Assembly (NCBI GenBank): GCA_900199655.1
Contig: FZRE01000020.1
Coordinates: forward strand, 1 to 63,005
Direction of reading: 5' to 3'
DNA: 63,005 nt
Source of the DNA: Prevotellaceae bacterium KH2P17
Lineage (GTDB): Bacteria > Bacteroidota > Bacteroidia > Bacteroidales > Bacteroidaceae
Of this stretch, positions 17,565-25,891 are shown one piece after another. Each line of letters starts with the position of its first letter. Position 1 is the stretch's first letter. The notes beneath the pieces were generated by a model that saw nothing but the letters and a program-made list of their open reading frames with translations, was not told where the DNA came from and did no database searches. A program made the translations under genes and the position numbers.

Positions 17565-18651
17565 GGAAATTATCCGTACAAGCGTAGTGGGCATAGCGGC
17601 CAACGTGCTCCTGGCGGCCTTCAAGGCCGTTGTAGGACTGCTTGCAAGCTCTATAGCCATTGTCATGGATGCCGTAAACAACCTGAGCGACGCCCTGGCA
17701 AGTGTCATAACCATCGTTGGCACCAAGCTCTCAGAGCGCCATCCGGACAGGAAGCATCCGTTCGGATAAGGCCGGATAGAGTACTTTTCGGCCATTATCA
17801 TCTCCATCATTGTACTCATGGCAGGCGTAACATCGTTCGCCGAGTCGGTTAAGAAGATTTTCAATCCCTCTACCCCCACCTACTCTACGCTCACGCTCAC
17901 GGTTATCATTACCGCCGTTTTGGTAAAGCTGGTGCTTGGCCGGTATGTAAAGAACAAGGGAAAGAAGCTGCAGAGCGACTCGCTTATTGCCAGCGGAGCC
18001 GATGCCATATTTGATGCTTTCGTCACGATAGCCACTCTACTCTCGGCTGTTGTCATGCTGGTGTGGCACGTTAACTTAGATGGCATCTTCGGAACGCTGA
18101 TATCGCTGGTTGTTGTCAAGGCCGGTGTGGACATGCTCAGTTCGCCGGTAAGCGAGCTGCTCGGCAAGAGCATTTCGGCCGATTTTGTCCGCCGGATAAA
18201 AGAAGAGGTAATGAGCTTCGACGAGGTGAATGGAGTTTTCGACGTTACACTGAACTATTACGGCCCCCAAACCATTATAGGTTCGCTGCACATCAACGTA
18301 CTCGACACCATGTCCGCTCGGCAGATACACCGCCTGACGCGCAAGATTACCGAGCAGCTGATGGAGAAATACGGCATCATAGCCACCGTTGGTATCTATG
18401 CGGTCAATACCCAAGGAGAGTTGGCAGACATACAACAAAAGGTCATGAAGACCGTTTACGGGCACGAACACGTTGTAGAAGTGCATGCGTTTTACTTCTA
18501 CGAGGACACCAAAGTGGTTACTCTGGACGTTGTACCGGATGATGAAGTGCACGACGATGCGGCATTCATGGAACATCTCACGGGCCATCTGAAGGCCGTT
18601 CTGCCTGCTTACAACTATCACCTGCTGATAGACCACAACTATACGGAGTAG
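17551..18651 (+). pseudogene. Cation diffusion facilitator transporter interrupted by a nonsense codon
   Basis: A full-length CDF (ZitB/FieF-like) transporter of about 366 codons is present in a single frame, broken only by TAA at 17767-17769. The sequence reads RKHPFG, stop, GRIEYFSA; the family has a tyrosine here (HPFGYGRIEY), so TAC or TAT became TAA by one substitution. Before the stop are transmembrane segments 1-2 with the metal-site DAVNNLSDALAS; after it are the remaining spans and the cytoplasmic domain. The rest is intact and shows no other damage, so the mutation is recent, a sequencing error, or read through. An internal ATG at 17818 could start a fragment, but it would lack the first metal ligands. 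Confidence 0.85.
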
Positions 18652-18703
18652 GCGCAACCGGGAGACCCGCGGCAGGCAGACCGAGAACTGAGGACTGCCA
18701 GGG

Positions 18704-19507
18704 TCAGTCGTTTTCGTACATATCAGGCTGGAACTTGAGCTCCTGATAGGTACGGGCTATGTCTTCGCGGTCTATCTCGAAACTGCGGTCAACGCCCCTC
18801 GGCCGGTCTTTCAGCGAATGAGCAAAGAGCCAGTCGTACGTTTTCTGCATGTAGAACAGGCGAGCCAGCAGCCCGTGGCTGCCGCCTTTTATCCAGTCGT
18901 AACGCAGCAGTTTGTCGTTCCCCGCTTTCTGCAGCCCTTGCACCACGGCTTTCGACTCGTTTACGCCCACTGCCTTGTCTGCAGTTCCGTGGATAATCCA
19001 CAGAGGCACGCGGCCTAAGTTTTGCTGGTTCTTCAGCGTACAGCCACCGCACAGAGCCATGGCAGCGGCAATCTTGTCGGGATAAGTGCCTGCAAAGTCA
19101 AGCGTTCCGTAGCCTCCAAGGCTCATGCCGAGCACATATATACGCGACGCATCTACCCGGTAGTGAGCTTCCATCCATTGCAGCATGTCGTTAATCTTAT
19201 CCGGATTCCACGCTCCACCGGGGTTTTGAGGTGCCACTACCAGTGCCGGAATAATCTTGCCCTTCTCGATTGCGTCCAAGGTTCCGTACCTCAGTACCCG
19301 GTCGAGGTTGTTACCACAGAGGCTTGCACCGTGCAGAAAGATGATTAAAGGCAGCGGATGCCCTTGTGCATCGTAGTCATCGGGAGTATAGACCCAGAAG
19401 TTGTACCCGCCGGGCAGCACGTCACGCTTGGCTTCAAAGTTGCCACCCTTGGCGTTCAGGCCGATACTCACCATCGTAAAAAGGACAAAAGCAACTATCT
19501 TCTTCAT
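18704..19507 (-). CDS. Secreted alpha/beta-hydrolase esterase
   Basis: 267 residues with a signal peptide (MKKIVAFVLFTMVSIGLNAKG). It is an esterase/phospholipase-type serine hydrolase with an oxyanion-hole segment (PLIIFLHGASLCGNN), nucleophile elbow GMSLGGYG and catalytic histidine in GGSHGLL. The family includes carbohydrate esterases and prolyl-oligopeptidase-like enzymes; the natural substrate is not evident and no polysaccharide locus adjoins it. It has its own promoter and is divergent from the COG0523 GTPase. Confidence 0.87.
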   Translation of the reverse strand: MKKIVAFVLFTMVSIGLNAKGGNFEAKRDVLPGGYNFWVYTPDDYDAQGHPLPLIIFLHGASLCGNNLDRVLRYGTLDAIEKGKIIPALVVAPQNPGGAWNPDKINDMLQWMEAHYRVDASRIYVLGMSLGGYGTLDFAGTYPDKIAAAMALCGGCTLKNQQNLGRVPLWIIHGTADKAVGVNESKAVVQGLQKAGNDKLLRYDWIKGGSHGLLARLFYMQKTYDWLFAHSLKDRPRGVDRSFEIDREDIARTYQELKFQPDMYEND

Positions 19508-19531
19508 GCGTATAATCTTTAGAGTGAGTTA

Positions 19532-19563
19532 CAAATATAAGTCAAAAGAATGTAAGACCCAAA
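19532..19563 (-). promoter_or_regulatory. Esterase promoter (-33 and -7)
   Basis: On the minus strand TTTG (19563-19560), 20 bp, TATATTTG (19539-19532): a complete consensus promoter ending 24 bp from the ATG. Confidence 0.75.
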
Positions 19564-19620
19564 TCTGTTAGTCTTTTTTCACGCATCAGAGTGTGATGTC
19601 AACATAATTAACTTGCTGGA

Positions 19621-19652
19621 TTTGCCAGTGTTAAAAACTTGCGTTATCTTTG
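19621..19652 (+). promoter_or_regulatory. COG0523 GTPase gene promoter (-33 and -7)
   Basis: TTTG (19621-19624), 20 bp, TATCTTTG (19645-19652). The TTTG lies in a small inverted repeat CTGG-ATTTG-CCAG. The leader to the ATG at 19677 is about 20 nt. Confidence 0.75.
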
Positions 19653-19676
19653 CAATCCATAAATTAACAATGTAAT

Positions 19677-20813
19677 ATGAAAGTTCAGGAAATACCCGTT
19701 TTGCTGCTTACAGGCTATCTGGGCAGCGGCAAAACCACACTCGTAAACAGAATTCTGTCCAACAACAAGGGCATTAAGTTCGCCGTCATCGTCAACGATA
19801 TCGGCGAAGTAAACATCGATGCAAGCCTCATAGAGCAAGGAGGAGTTGTTGGACAAAAGGACGACAGCCTGGTTGCTCTGCAGAACGGCTGCATCTGCTG
19901 CACCTTGAAAATGGACTTGGTCCAGCAGTTGAGCGAGATTACCCGCATGCAGCGCTTCGACTATATCGTCATTGAGGCCAGCGGCATCTGCGAACCTGCC
20001 CCCATCGCCCAAACCATCAGCACCTACCCTACCATGGGTCCGAAATACATTAAAGGCGGAATAGCCAAACTCGACAGCATCGTTACCATCGTTGATGCTG
20101 TCCGTATGCGCGATGAGTTTGCCAATGGAAACGACCTGAAGAAGCAGAATATAGAAGAGGACGACATCGAGAACCTCCTCATTCAGCAGATAGAGTTTTG
20201 CAACATCGTACTGCTCAACAAGGCTTCAGATATTGACAAGACCGACTTGAGCAAACTTCGCGGCATCATCCGCTCACTGCAGCCCAAGGCGGAGATTATA
20301 GAATGCGACTATGGTAACGTGGAGTTGGACAAGATACTCAACACTCACATGTTCGATTTTGAGAAAGTAGCCACCTCGGCAGCTTGGATTGAAGCCGTTG
20401 AGGGCGACGAAGACCTGGAGAACGAGGAGTCGGGAGAGGCTTTGGAGTATGGCATCGAGACCTTTGTCTACACCCGCAGGCCGGCTTTCGACTTAAGTCG
20501 GTTCGACGAATTCGTAGCCACCAAGTGGCCCAAGAGCGTTATTCGGTGCAAGGGCATCTGCTATTTCAGAGACGAAACCGAAACCTGCTATGTTTTCGAA
20601 CAGGCCGGTAAGCAGGTCAACCTGCGTAATGCCGGGCAATGGTTTGCCACCATGCCAAAGGATGAACTGGCCCAATTCATGGAGAAAAACCCATCAGTAC
20701 GCAAGGATTGGGACGAGAACTACGGCGACCGCATGCAGAAGCTGGTCTTCATTGGGCAGCATCTCGACAAGCAGGCCATAGTTACCGAACTGGATAAATG
20801 CCTGCGCGATTAA
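19677..20813 (+). CDS. COG0523 (CobW/YjiA-type) GTPase, putative metal chaperone
   Basis: 378 residues. The G domain has Walker A (LTGYLGSGKTTLVNRIL), the subfamily metal motif GCICC, a switch region with VIEASGICEP and the base-recognition LNKASD. The CobW C-terminal domain follows residue 250. These GTPases deliver Zn, Co or Fe to client enzymes. It is monocistronic with its own promoter and terminator. There is no cobalamin gene nearby, so a zinc role is more likely than CobW proper, but that is inference. Confidence 0.9.
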   Translation: MKVQEIPVLLLTGYLGSGKTTLVNRILSNNKGIKFAVIVNDIGEVNIDASLIEQGGVVGQKDDSLVALQNGCICCTLKMDLVQQLSEITRMQRFDYIVIEASGICEPAPIAQTISTYPTMGPKYIKGGIAKLDSIVTIVDAVRMRDEFANGNDLKKQNIEEDDIENLLIQQIEFCNIVLLNKASDIDKTDLSKLRGIIRSLQPKAEIIECDYGNVELDKILNTHMFDFEKVATSAAWIEAVEGDEDLENEESGEALEYGIETFVYTRRPAFDLSRFDEFVATKWPKSVIRCKGICYFRDETETCYVFEQAGKQVNLRNAGQWFATMPKDELAQFMEKNPSVRKDWDENYGDRMQKLVFIGQHLDKQAIVTELDKCLRD

Positions 20814-20826
20814 TCCCAAAACAAGT

Positions 20827-20863
20827 AAAATCCCGGAACGGTAAAGGTCGTTCCGGGATTTTT
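20827..20863. terminator. Strong bidirectional terminator
   Basis: AAAATCCCGGAACG pairs with CGTTCCGGGATTTT around an 8-nt loop, with T-runs in both directions. It serves the COG0523 gene and the convergent gene at 20874. Confidence 0.93.
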
Positions 20864-20873
20864 CAGTTCCTCC

Positions 20874-21152
20874 CTACATGGTAGCCGGATAATATCTGTT
20901 AGCCAGAATCCTGATGGCAGCCTCGTTGGGAATGAGCCCTCCCTGCTCTGTTATGCTGATGAAGTTGCGCAGCTCATAGAAGTCACAGTTCCTGCATTCG
21001 TCAGGATTCTCTATAATCACTTCGTTTATATCCGGCTGTATGGCCAGTTTGGCATTATGGGGGAACAAGTCGCGGTGCGTAATATAGTTCCAAATCAATT
21101 CCGATATATTCTTGGCATAAGCGCCAAAGTCTTTAAAATGACGATAATTCAT
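20874..21152 (-). CDS. Conserved hypothetical protein, 92 aa
   Basis: ATG at 21152 (MNYRHFKDFGAYAKN); a GTG two codons earlier is less likely. It is acidic and soluble with no signal peptide, and carries a CRNC pair near the middle. I do not recognise a named family. It has its own intergenic region upstream and shares the terminator at 20827. The frame is well used and ends exactly before the terminator, so it is probably real. Confidence 0.65.
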   Translation of the reverse strand: MNYRHFKDFGAYAKNISELIWNYITHRDLFPHNAKLAIQPDINEVIIENPDECRNCDFYELRNFISITEQGGLIPNEAAIRILANRYYPATM

Positions 21153-21617
21153 AGGCACATTTCGTTGGTTCTACACAAAACAAACGCGCCCGCTCCTCCT
21201 TTTATTCTCTTTTGGGGTGCAACTTTAAAGTCTTTTTGTTGATTTTAAAGCGAGCTAAGAAAAGTGCATCATTTTAAGAAAATTTCCTAATCGGCAAAGT
21301 TGAATGTATGCACTACGAACCGTTTTCCACACGATACTTTTTTGCAGACAGTACTTTCAAGGTCGTTGAAGGATAGCTTCAAGGCTGTTGAATGGCACCT
21401 TCAAGGCTGTTGAATGGCACCTCCGGAAATGTTAGATTCCGCTTTCAAAAATTCAGGGGGATAAACTTGCGTGTGGCAATGATATAAAGACACATTTACG
21501 TAGCTGCCAGGCAACGCTGTCGGAAGGGCAGAACCCGCTGCAGAAAGCAATACGACATACCTGCCGGGGGAGGCATGACTTACCGGTAATGGTGCGGAGG
21601 AACCGGTTTACCCGGTG
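21153..21617. other. 465-bp intergenic region with a 22-bp tandem repeat
   Basis: Apart from the 3 x 22 bp tandem repeat at 21356-21421 I see no gene, terminator or known RNA. A hairpin-poor AT-rich stretch (21230-21300) probably holds the minus-strand promoter of the 92-aa gene. Confidence 0.6.
21356..21421. repeat. Tandem repeat, three 22-bp units with palindromic boxes
   Basis: Unit 1 TTCAAGGTCGTTGAAGGATAGC, units 2 and 3 TTCAAGGCTGTTGAATGGCACC (identical). Each carries the inverted box TTCAA-N5-TTGAA. The period is 22 bp, the same as the box spacing in the dispersed repeat family, but the sequence is unrelated. Confidence 0.85.
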
Positions 21618-22802
21618 CTATTCGGCACCCGGAACTTCCTCAAATTCATCGGCTTCGTCCTCGATGATGGTAGGCAGTACAAAGTAGTTTTCCCATTGCT
21701 TTACCTTGCGCTCCGAGCGTTCGGATAGTTTTCCGGTTATGTATTGCTCCATCATAAGCGCTGCCAGGGGTGCTGCTAAGTCGGCTCCGAAGCCTCCGTT
21801 CTCGATATAAACGGATATGGCAATCTGCGGAACGTCCATGGGAGCGAAGCCGATGAAGATGGAATGGTCTTCGCCGGGGTTCTCGGCTGTTCCCGTTTTG
21901 CCGCATATCTGATAGTTGCCGTTGTCTATCATCTTGCAAGTTCCGCTTACTACGGCCTCCCGCATGCCTGCAATGACGGTTTCGAGCGATTGCGGCGTGG
22001 CCTTACACAGGTGCCTGGAGGTGTACGTACTGTCGAGCGGAGCGGCGGCAGTAGGCTGGTGTATGTGCGGAATGTAATAAAAGCCGCGATTGGCAATCAT
22101 TGCTGCAAGGTTGCAGAGTTGCAGCGGCGTGGTCATAATTTCGCCCTGCCCCATTCCCAACCACATGATGGAGCTCTCGTTCCAGCGGCCGCTGAATTGC
22201 TTTTCCAGCAACGCGGCGTTGGGCACAAGGCCGCCCTGCTCGCCCGGCAGGTCGATACCGAGCGGCCGGCCCAACCCCATGCTCGTCATGTAATCGTGCC
22301 AGGTATCAACCGCTTCCAGCTTGTTTTTATAGCGGGTGCGGTTTTTTATCATGGCCATGAACGACTTGCAGAAATACGAGTTGCACGAGTGGGCTATGGC
22401 GCCGATGAGCTTGAGCGGAGAATGGTGTACATGGCAACCTATGTGCAGGTTATCTTTCCAGAAGCCTTTGTGGCAGGAGAACTGGGTCTCGGGGGTGATA
22501 ATGTTCTCCGAAAGCAGTGTAAGCGTCTGGGCAGTCTTGAAGGTAGAACCCGGCGAATAAGCCACCTCGATGGCGCGGTTGATGGAGTCGGCCAGTGCCG
22601 TTCGGCTGACCATGCACTTTACTTCGCCAGTAGCAGGAACTATAGCCACAATGCTGCCTTGCTTGCCTTGCAGCAATCGCTGTCCCAAGGCCTGCAGTTT
22701 GTAGTCTATTGTGAGCGGACCGTCTTCCGGAATCGGCTTTGCCGCGAGTGGCAAAGTCAAGCACGCAACGAGCAGGATGGATAAAAACCGGGTACTATTC
22801 AT
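21618..22802 (-). CDS. Penicillin-binding transpeptidase-domain protein (short form)
   Basis: 394 residues from the ATG at 22802. The longer frame would start at a TTG lying inside the -7 promoter box, so it is excluded. A signal peptide (LVACLTLPLAAKP) is followed directly by a transpeptidase domain: SxxK as STFK at residue 86, SxN as SCN in the mid-protein, KTGTAE near the C-terminus. The N-terminal pedestal domain of class B PBPs is missing. The protein should crosslink peptidoglycan in the periplasm; whether the signal is cleaved or acts as anchor is unclear. The C-terminal tail is acidic. Confidence 0.88.
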   Translation of the reverse strand: MNSTRFLSILLVACLTLPLAAKPIPEDGPLTIDYKLQALGQRLLQGKQGSIVAIVPATGEVKCMVSRTALADSINRAIEVAYSPGSTFKTAQTLTLLSENIITPETQFSCHKGFWKDNLHIGCHVHHSPLKLIGAIAHSCNSYFCKSFMAMIKNRTRYKNKLEAVDTWHDYMTSMGLGRPLGIDLPGEQGGLVPNAALLEKQFSGRWNESSIMWLGMGQGEIMTTPLQLCNLAAMIANRGFYYIPHIHQPTAAAPLDSTYTSRHLCKATPQSLETVIAGMREAVVSGTCKMIDNGNYQICGKTGTAENPGEDHSIFIGFAPMDVPQIAISVYIENGGFGADLAAPLAALMMEQYITGKLSERSERKVKQWENYFVLPTIIEDEADEFEEVPGAE

Positions 22803-22820
22803 AATCACACTTTGAACTTG

Positions 22821-22852
22821 CAAAGGTAATCATTTTTTCTGATACAGCCAAA
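22821..22852 (-). promoter_or_regulatory. PBP gene promoter (-33 and -7)
   Basis: On the minus strand TTTG (22852-22849), 20 bp, TACCTTTG (22828-22821). The -7 box fixes the translation start at 22802 rather than upstream. Confidence 0.75.
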
Positions 22853-22890
22853 AGGCACGCCGCCAGCCCTGCTGTTATCCCGCCATAGCC

Positions 22891-23238
22891 TCACCGTTGC
22901 ATCAGCATTTGCTGCAATACGACGGCCTGGTTATGGGCTGTGTCGTGGGCGGCATACAGAAGTGTGACGACGGGATGGGCGGCCAGCCCTTGTCTGAACT
23001 CCTCGAACTTGGGATTGGCAGCCAGCTCTGAACGGTAACGGGCTGCGAACTCGTCGAACCGTTCGGGTGCATGGCCAAACCACTTCCGCAATTCCGTGCT
23101 CGGTGCTATTTGTTTTGGCCACCAGACAATGCGCGCTTTGTCCTTGCTCAAGCCACGCGGCCAGAGGCGGTCTACAAGCACCCTGTAGCCATCCTCGGGT
23201 GCCGGTTCATCGTAAACTCGCTTGGTTTTTATCTGCAT
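22891..23238 (-). CDS. DUF488 family protein
   Basis: 115 residues with the DUF488 signatures RVLVDRLWPRGLSKDKA near the N-terminus and VVTLLYAAHDTAHNQAV near the C-terminus. The function of the family is not established. The start overlaps the end of the hemerythrin-domain gene by 10 bp, so the two are cotranscribed, which hints at a role in nitrosative or oxidative stress; that is inference from context. Confidence 0.88.
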   Translation of the reverse strand: MQIKTKRVYDEPAPEDGYRVLVDRLWPRGLSKDKARIVWWPKQIAPSTELRKWFGHAPERFDEFAARYRSELAANPKFEEFRQGLAAHPVVTLLYAAHDTAHNQAVVLQQMLMQR

Positions 23239-23771
23239 GTCAATGTAACTGTATGCTTTGCTTCCAACTGCAATGCACGTGGAAACAAAATCTCGTTTTC
23301 TACATAAATGTGTTCTTCCATATAACCCCTGAACTGCTTGAGGGCATCGAGCACTTGCTGGTATTCTTCTTCACTGCCGGCCGGAGCCTGATAGCCGTTG
23401 GTCAGTTCTTCGATACGCTGATGGCGGCTCAACTCGTCGCTGTGGTCTTCCATCATGGCGTGAATGGGAAACTCTATCGAACCGCAATGGAAAGGCTGAA
23501 TTTTCTGGTTCAGTTCAGAGGCGGCATAAAGCTCCAGTATGTACGGAAAGAGCACGTTCTCCTCTTTCATGCAGTGGGTGTCGAGGTCTTGAATGCTGTT
23601 GCGGAAGTGGTCTGTTACCTTATCCAACTCGTGATGATGCTCACCCAAAGTCATGAGGCGTTTGAGCAGAAGCGCCCCATACTTGCGGGTGTTACGGTGA
23701 TGGAACTTGAGTACATAGTCTGTCAGTAAATCAAGGTCCCATGTCCGGAACGGGATGTTGCTTTGGTTCAT
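23229..23771 (-). CDS. Hemerythrin-domain protein (RIC/YtfE-like di-iron)
   Basis: 180 residues from the ATG at 23771 (MNQSNIPF). The His/Glu ligands of a hemerythrin bundle are visible: FHHRNTRKYG, HHHELDKV, HCMKEENVLFPY, HAMMEDHSDE and EEHIYVENEILFP. RIC (YtfE/ScdA) proteins repair Fe-S clusters damaged by NO or peroxide. The N-terminal ScdA cysteine domain is absent. It is divergent from a Crp/Fnr regulator (23923), a pairing typical of nitrosative-stress control, and overlaps the DUF488 gene. Confidence 0.88.
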   Translation of the reverse strand: MNQSNIPFRTWDLDLLTDYVLKFHHRNTRKYGALLLKRLMTLGEHHHELDKVTDHFRNSIQDLDTHCMKEENVLFPYILELYAASELNQKIQPFHCGSIEFPIHAMMEDHSDELSRHQRIEELTNGYQAPAGSEEEYQQVLDALKQFRGYMEEHIYVENEILFPRALQLEAKHTVTLTCR

Positions 23772-23798
23772 GTTCTTTCTTGTTTTAAAATGATGCAG

Positions 23799-23806
23799 CA
23801 AAGGTA
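23799..23806 (-). promoter_or_regulatory. Hemerythrin-DUF488 promoter -7 element
   Basis: TACCTTTG on the minus strand, 27 bp from the ATG at 23771. Confidence 0.6.
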
Positions 23807-23857
23807 TTGCTTCTTGGCCATAGCAGTGGCAACAAATGTTACCGGCACGTGGTTAAA

Positions 23858-23883
23858 GTGCGTTAAAACCTCTGTTAGCGCAC
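23858..23883. promoter_or_regulatory. Candidate Crp/Fnr-family operator
   Basis: GTGCGTTAA, 8 bp, TTAGCGCAC: an inverted repeat with one mismatch, centred 23 bp upstream of the regulator's -7 box and between the divergent hemerythrin and Crp/Fnr genes. Its size and position suit a dimeric Crp-type regulator acting on both promoters. Confidence 0.5.
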
Positions 23884-23892
23884 AGAATTTGC

Positions 23893-23900
23893 TATTTTTG
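23893..23900 (+). promoter_or_regulatory. Crp/Fnr regulator promoter -7 element
   Basis: TATTTTTG. The ATG at 23902 is too close to be used with a leader, supporting the start at 23923. Confidence 0.6.
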
Positions 23901-23922
23901 CATGGAATATAAATGCGAAAGA

Positions 23923-24591
23923 ATGGAAAACTACATACGGAATGTACTGGGCAAGTGTCCGCTTTTTGCCGGAATGACGCCTGTGGAGATAGAGATGAGC
24001 CTGCTGGGGAAGCACTATCGGATAGTGAGTTATGGCAAGAACGACATCTATGCGCTGGCCGGCATGCCCTGCAAGTATGCCGACATCGTGCTGAAAGGCA
24101 GCCTGGTGTGCCGCATGACCTCCATGTCGGGCAAGCAGGTGGAAGTAAGCCGGCTGCGCGAAGGCAATCTCGTGGCTCCGGCGTTTATCTTTTCAAAGGA
24201 CAACGCCATGCCCGTAAGCGTTGAAACCGACTCGCCTGCAGAAGTCTTTCGCATGCAGCCTGCCGTCTTAACGGAACTGATTAACACCGATGAGAAAATC
24301 AGAATGAACTTTATTCGCGTGCTGTCAAACATTGATGTGTTCCTTACCGAGAAGATGAAATTTCTCAGTTTGTTCTCTGTTCGGGAGAAAGTGGCAACGC
24401 TGTTGCTGCAACGAGCCAGGGAGCAACAGACGAATGAGGTCGTGCTGGAGCGTTCGCGGCAGGAGATAGCCGACTCGTTTGGAATCCAGAAGTTCTCGCT
24501 CATAAGGGCTTTGGCAGAATTCGAGCGGGATGGGGCGATTAAGGTAAACGGCAAAAGGATAACCATCATCGACAAGAGCAAGATGCTGTAG
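23923..24591 (+). CDS. Crp/Fnr-family transcriptional regulator
   Basis: 222 residues from the ATG at 23923, which has a GAAAG sequence in front; an in-frame ATG at 23902 abuts the promoter. An N-terminal cyclic-nucleotide-binding-like beta-barrel is followed by a helix dimer interface and a C-terminal HTH (RQEIADSFGIQKFSLIRALAEF). There are two cysteines near the N-terminal side but no FNR 4Fe-4S cysteine cluster. The divergent RIC-type gene suggests an HcpR-like NO or redox role, which is inference. The effector is unknown. Confidence 0.88.
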   Translation: MENYIRNVLGKCPLFAGMTPVEIEMSLLGKHYRIVSYGKNDIYALAGMPCKYADIVLKGSLVCRMTSMSGKQVEVSRLREGNLVAPAFIFSKDNAMPVSVETDSPAEVFRMQPAVLTELINTDEKIRMNFIRVLSNIDVFLTEKMKFLSLFSVREKVATLLLQRAREQQTNEVVLERSRQEIADSFGIQKFSLIRALAEFERDGAIKVNGKRITIIDKSKML

Positions 24592-24614
24592 CTCCCTGAG
24601 TGCTATAATATAAT

Positions 24615-24661
24615 AAGGTGTAAGCTCTGATTTCGAGGTTTGAAATCAGAACTTACACCTT
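24615..24661. terminator. Long hairpin between convergent genes
   Basis: Twenty positions pair with one mismatch (AAGGTGTAAG.TCTGATTTC against its complement) around the 7-nt loop GAGGTTT. The plus strand has no T-run; the minus strand ends in a T/A-rich tract (TTATTATATTA). It probably blocks read-through from both sides, with better terminator context for the minus-strand gene at 24727. Confidence 0.7.
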
Positions 24662-24726
24662 AGAGGAGCATGCCATTCGTTCTCTTGGTTCTTACGGGCA
24701 GCAGTTCCGTGATTGGTCTCCTGCCC

Positions 24727-25815
24727 TTATCTACCCTTGATGGCAATGTTATAATTGTAATATTTCGTATTGCCGGTAATGTCTTCCAACACCTTCAGAA
24801 ATGGAGGAAACTTGACCGACTCGTGCTGAGTCACCCCCTTGGTTTCCAGGATGGTGAGTCCGCTAATGGGTCTTTGGAAGGTATCGAGTTCAAAATACTG
24901 CCCCTTCCAGATAAAGCTCCGCCTCATTTTCTGAATGGTCTGACGGTACGGGTCGGCCTGTTGCAGCAGCGAGACATAAAGGTTCTTGTTGATTTGTCGC
25001 TCGGTTTCCAACTGCTCTTTGTCCGACAGTTTCTTCTTGGTGGTGTGCACATAGACGTCTTTTCCCTGCCAGGCACGCTTGCGGAGGCGGACTTCACAAT
25101 CCGGTTCGGCCACCAGATAGGTTTGTGTTATTTCGCTGTCGATGCTGTCGGGTATGTCTCCAACAACCTCCACGATATACTTCCGCTCCTCGTCAATGGG
25201 TTGCGGAATGCCAAGAACATTGGAGATTTCTTTCAGAACACGGTTCAGTTTGTTGTCAAAGTCCTCATGATTGTTGATTACCCGCAAGTGCGGATGGCCT
25301 GTCCAGGCCTCAATTACTTTCTTGTCCAGCAGGCGGGCGAGCTCAAGTCCTTCCGTTCGCTGCTTGTTGTTGGTCGTTGTATAAAACTGTTCTGCACCAT
25401 CGGCAGCCGACACCAGATGCAGGACGGCATCGTAGCGCCGGTCGCGCAGTTCTGCGGTGGTGGTACCCACGGCCTTTGTTATCTGCTCCCACAGTTCCGG
25501 CTTCATGTAGGCAGAAATGTCCATGGCTCCTCTGTCGCATACAATCAATGAGGGCTCGTGATATTGCTCGGCCATTTTCAGGAACTTGTCTTCAAGTGCC
25601 AACTGCATTTCGAGTGTAGCTTTTTCGCCTTCATAGAAAAAAGCCTGGTTGTCGGTAAGGTAATCCATGCCGGCCTGACTGAACAAAGTCGGCACTTCGG
25701 GGATGGTAAACACTTTGAAGCCAAGGCTGGAAAAGTGCTCGATGACACGTACCAAAGCCGTTGTCTTACCGGCACATGGACCACCGGTAAGAACAATTTT
25801 CTTAATATCCTTCAT
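24727..25815 (-). CDS. P-loop ATPase/kinase (AAA_28) fused to a CYTH-like domain
   Basis: 362 residues. The N-terminal half has Walker A (LTGGPCAGKTTALVRVI) and a Walker-B-like LIVCDRGAMD. From about residue 205 the sequence is a CYTH/triphosphate-tunnel-like domain (KYIVEVV, then CEVRLRKRAWQGKDVYVHTTK, with charged residues on alternating strands). P-loop plus CYTH fusions are known in plant TTM proteins; the substrate here is unknown. Monocistronic, with its own promoter and a nearby palindrome. Confidence 0.75.
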   Translation of the reverse strand: MKDIKKIVLTGGPCAGKTTALVRVIEHFSSLGFKVFTIPEVPTLFSQAGMDYLTDNQAFFYEGEKATLEMQLALEDKFLKMAEQYHEPSLIVCDRGAMDISAYMKPELWEQITKAVGTTTAELRDRRYDAVLHLVSAADGAEQFYTTTNNKQRTEGLELARLLDKKVIEAWTGHPHLRVINNHEDFDNKLNRVLKEISNVLGIPQPIDEERKYIVEVVGDIPDSIDSEITQTYLVAEPDCEVRLRKRAWQGKDVYVHTTKKKLSDKEQLETERQINKNLYVSLLQQADPYRQTIQKMRRSFIWKGQYFELDTFQRPISGLTILETKGVTQHESVKFPPFLKVLEDITGNTKYYNYNIAIKGR

Positions 25816-25871
25816 TATATACGATTCCTGTTAAATCCATAGCAAGCAACAAAACAGATGACTTTTGCCCG

Positions 25872-25884
25872 TTACGTCACGTAA
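25872..25884. promoter_or_regulatory. Perfect palindrome TTACGTCACGTAA
   Basis: A 13-bp palindrome, odd-centred on C, lying immediately downstream of the -7 box of the minus-strand ATPase-CYTH gene. That position would let a bound protein block transcription initiation. Confidence 0.45.
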
Positions 25885-25891
25885 GCTGCTG

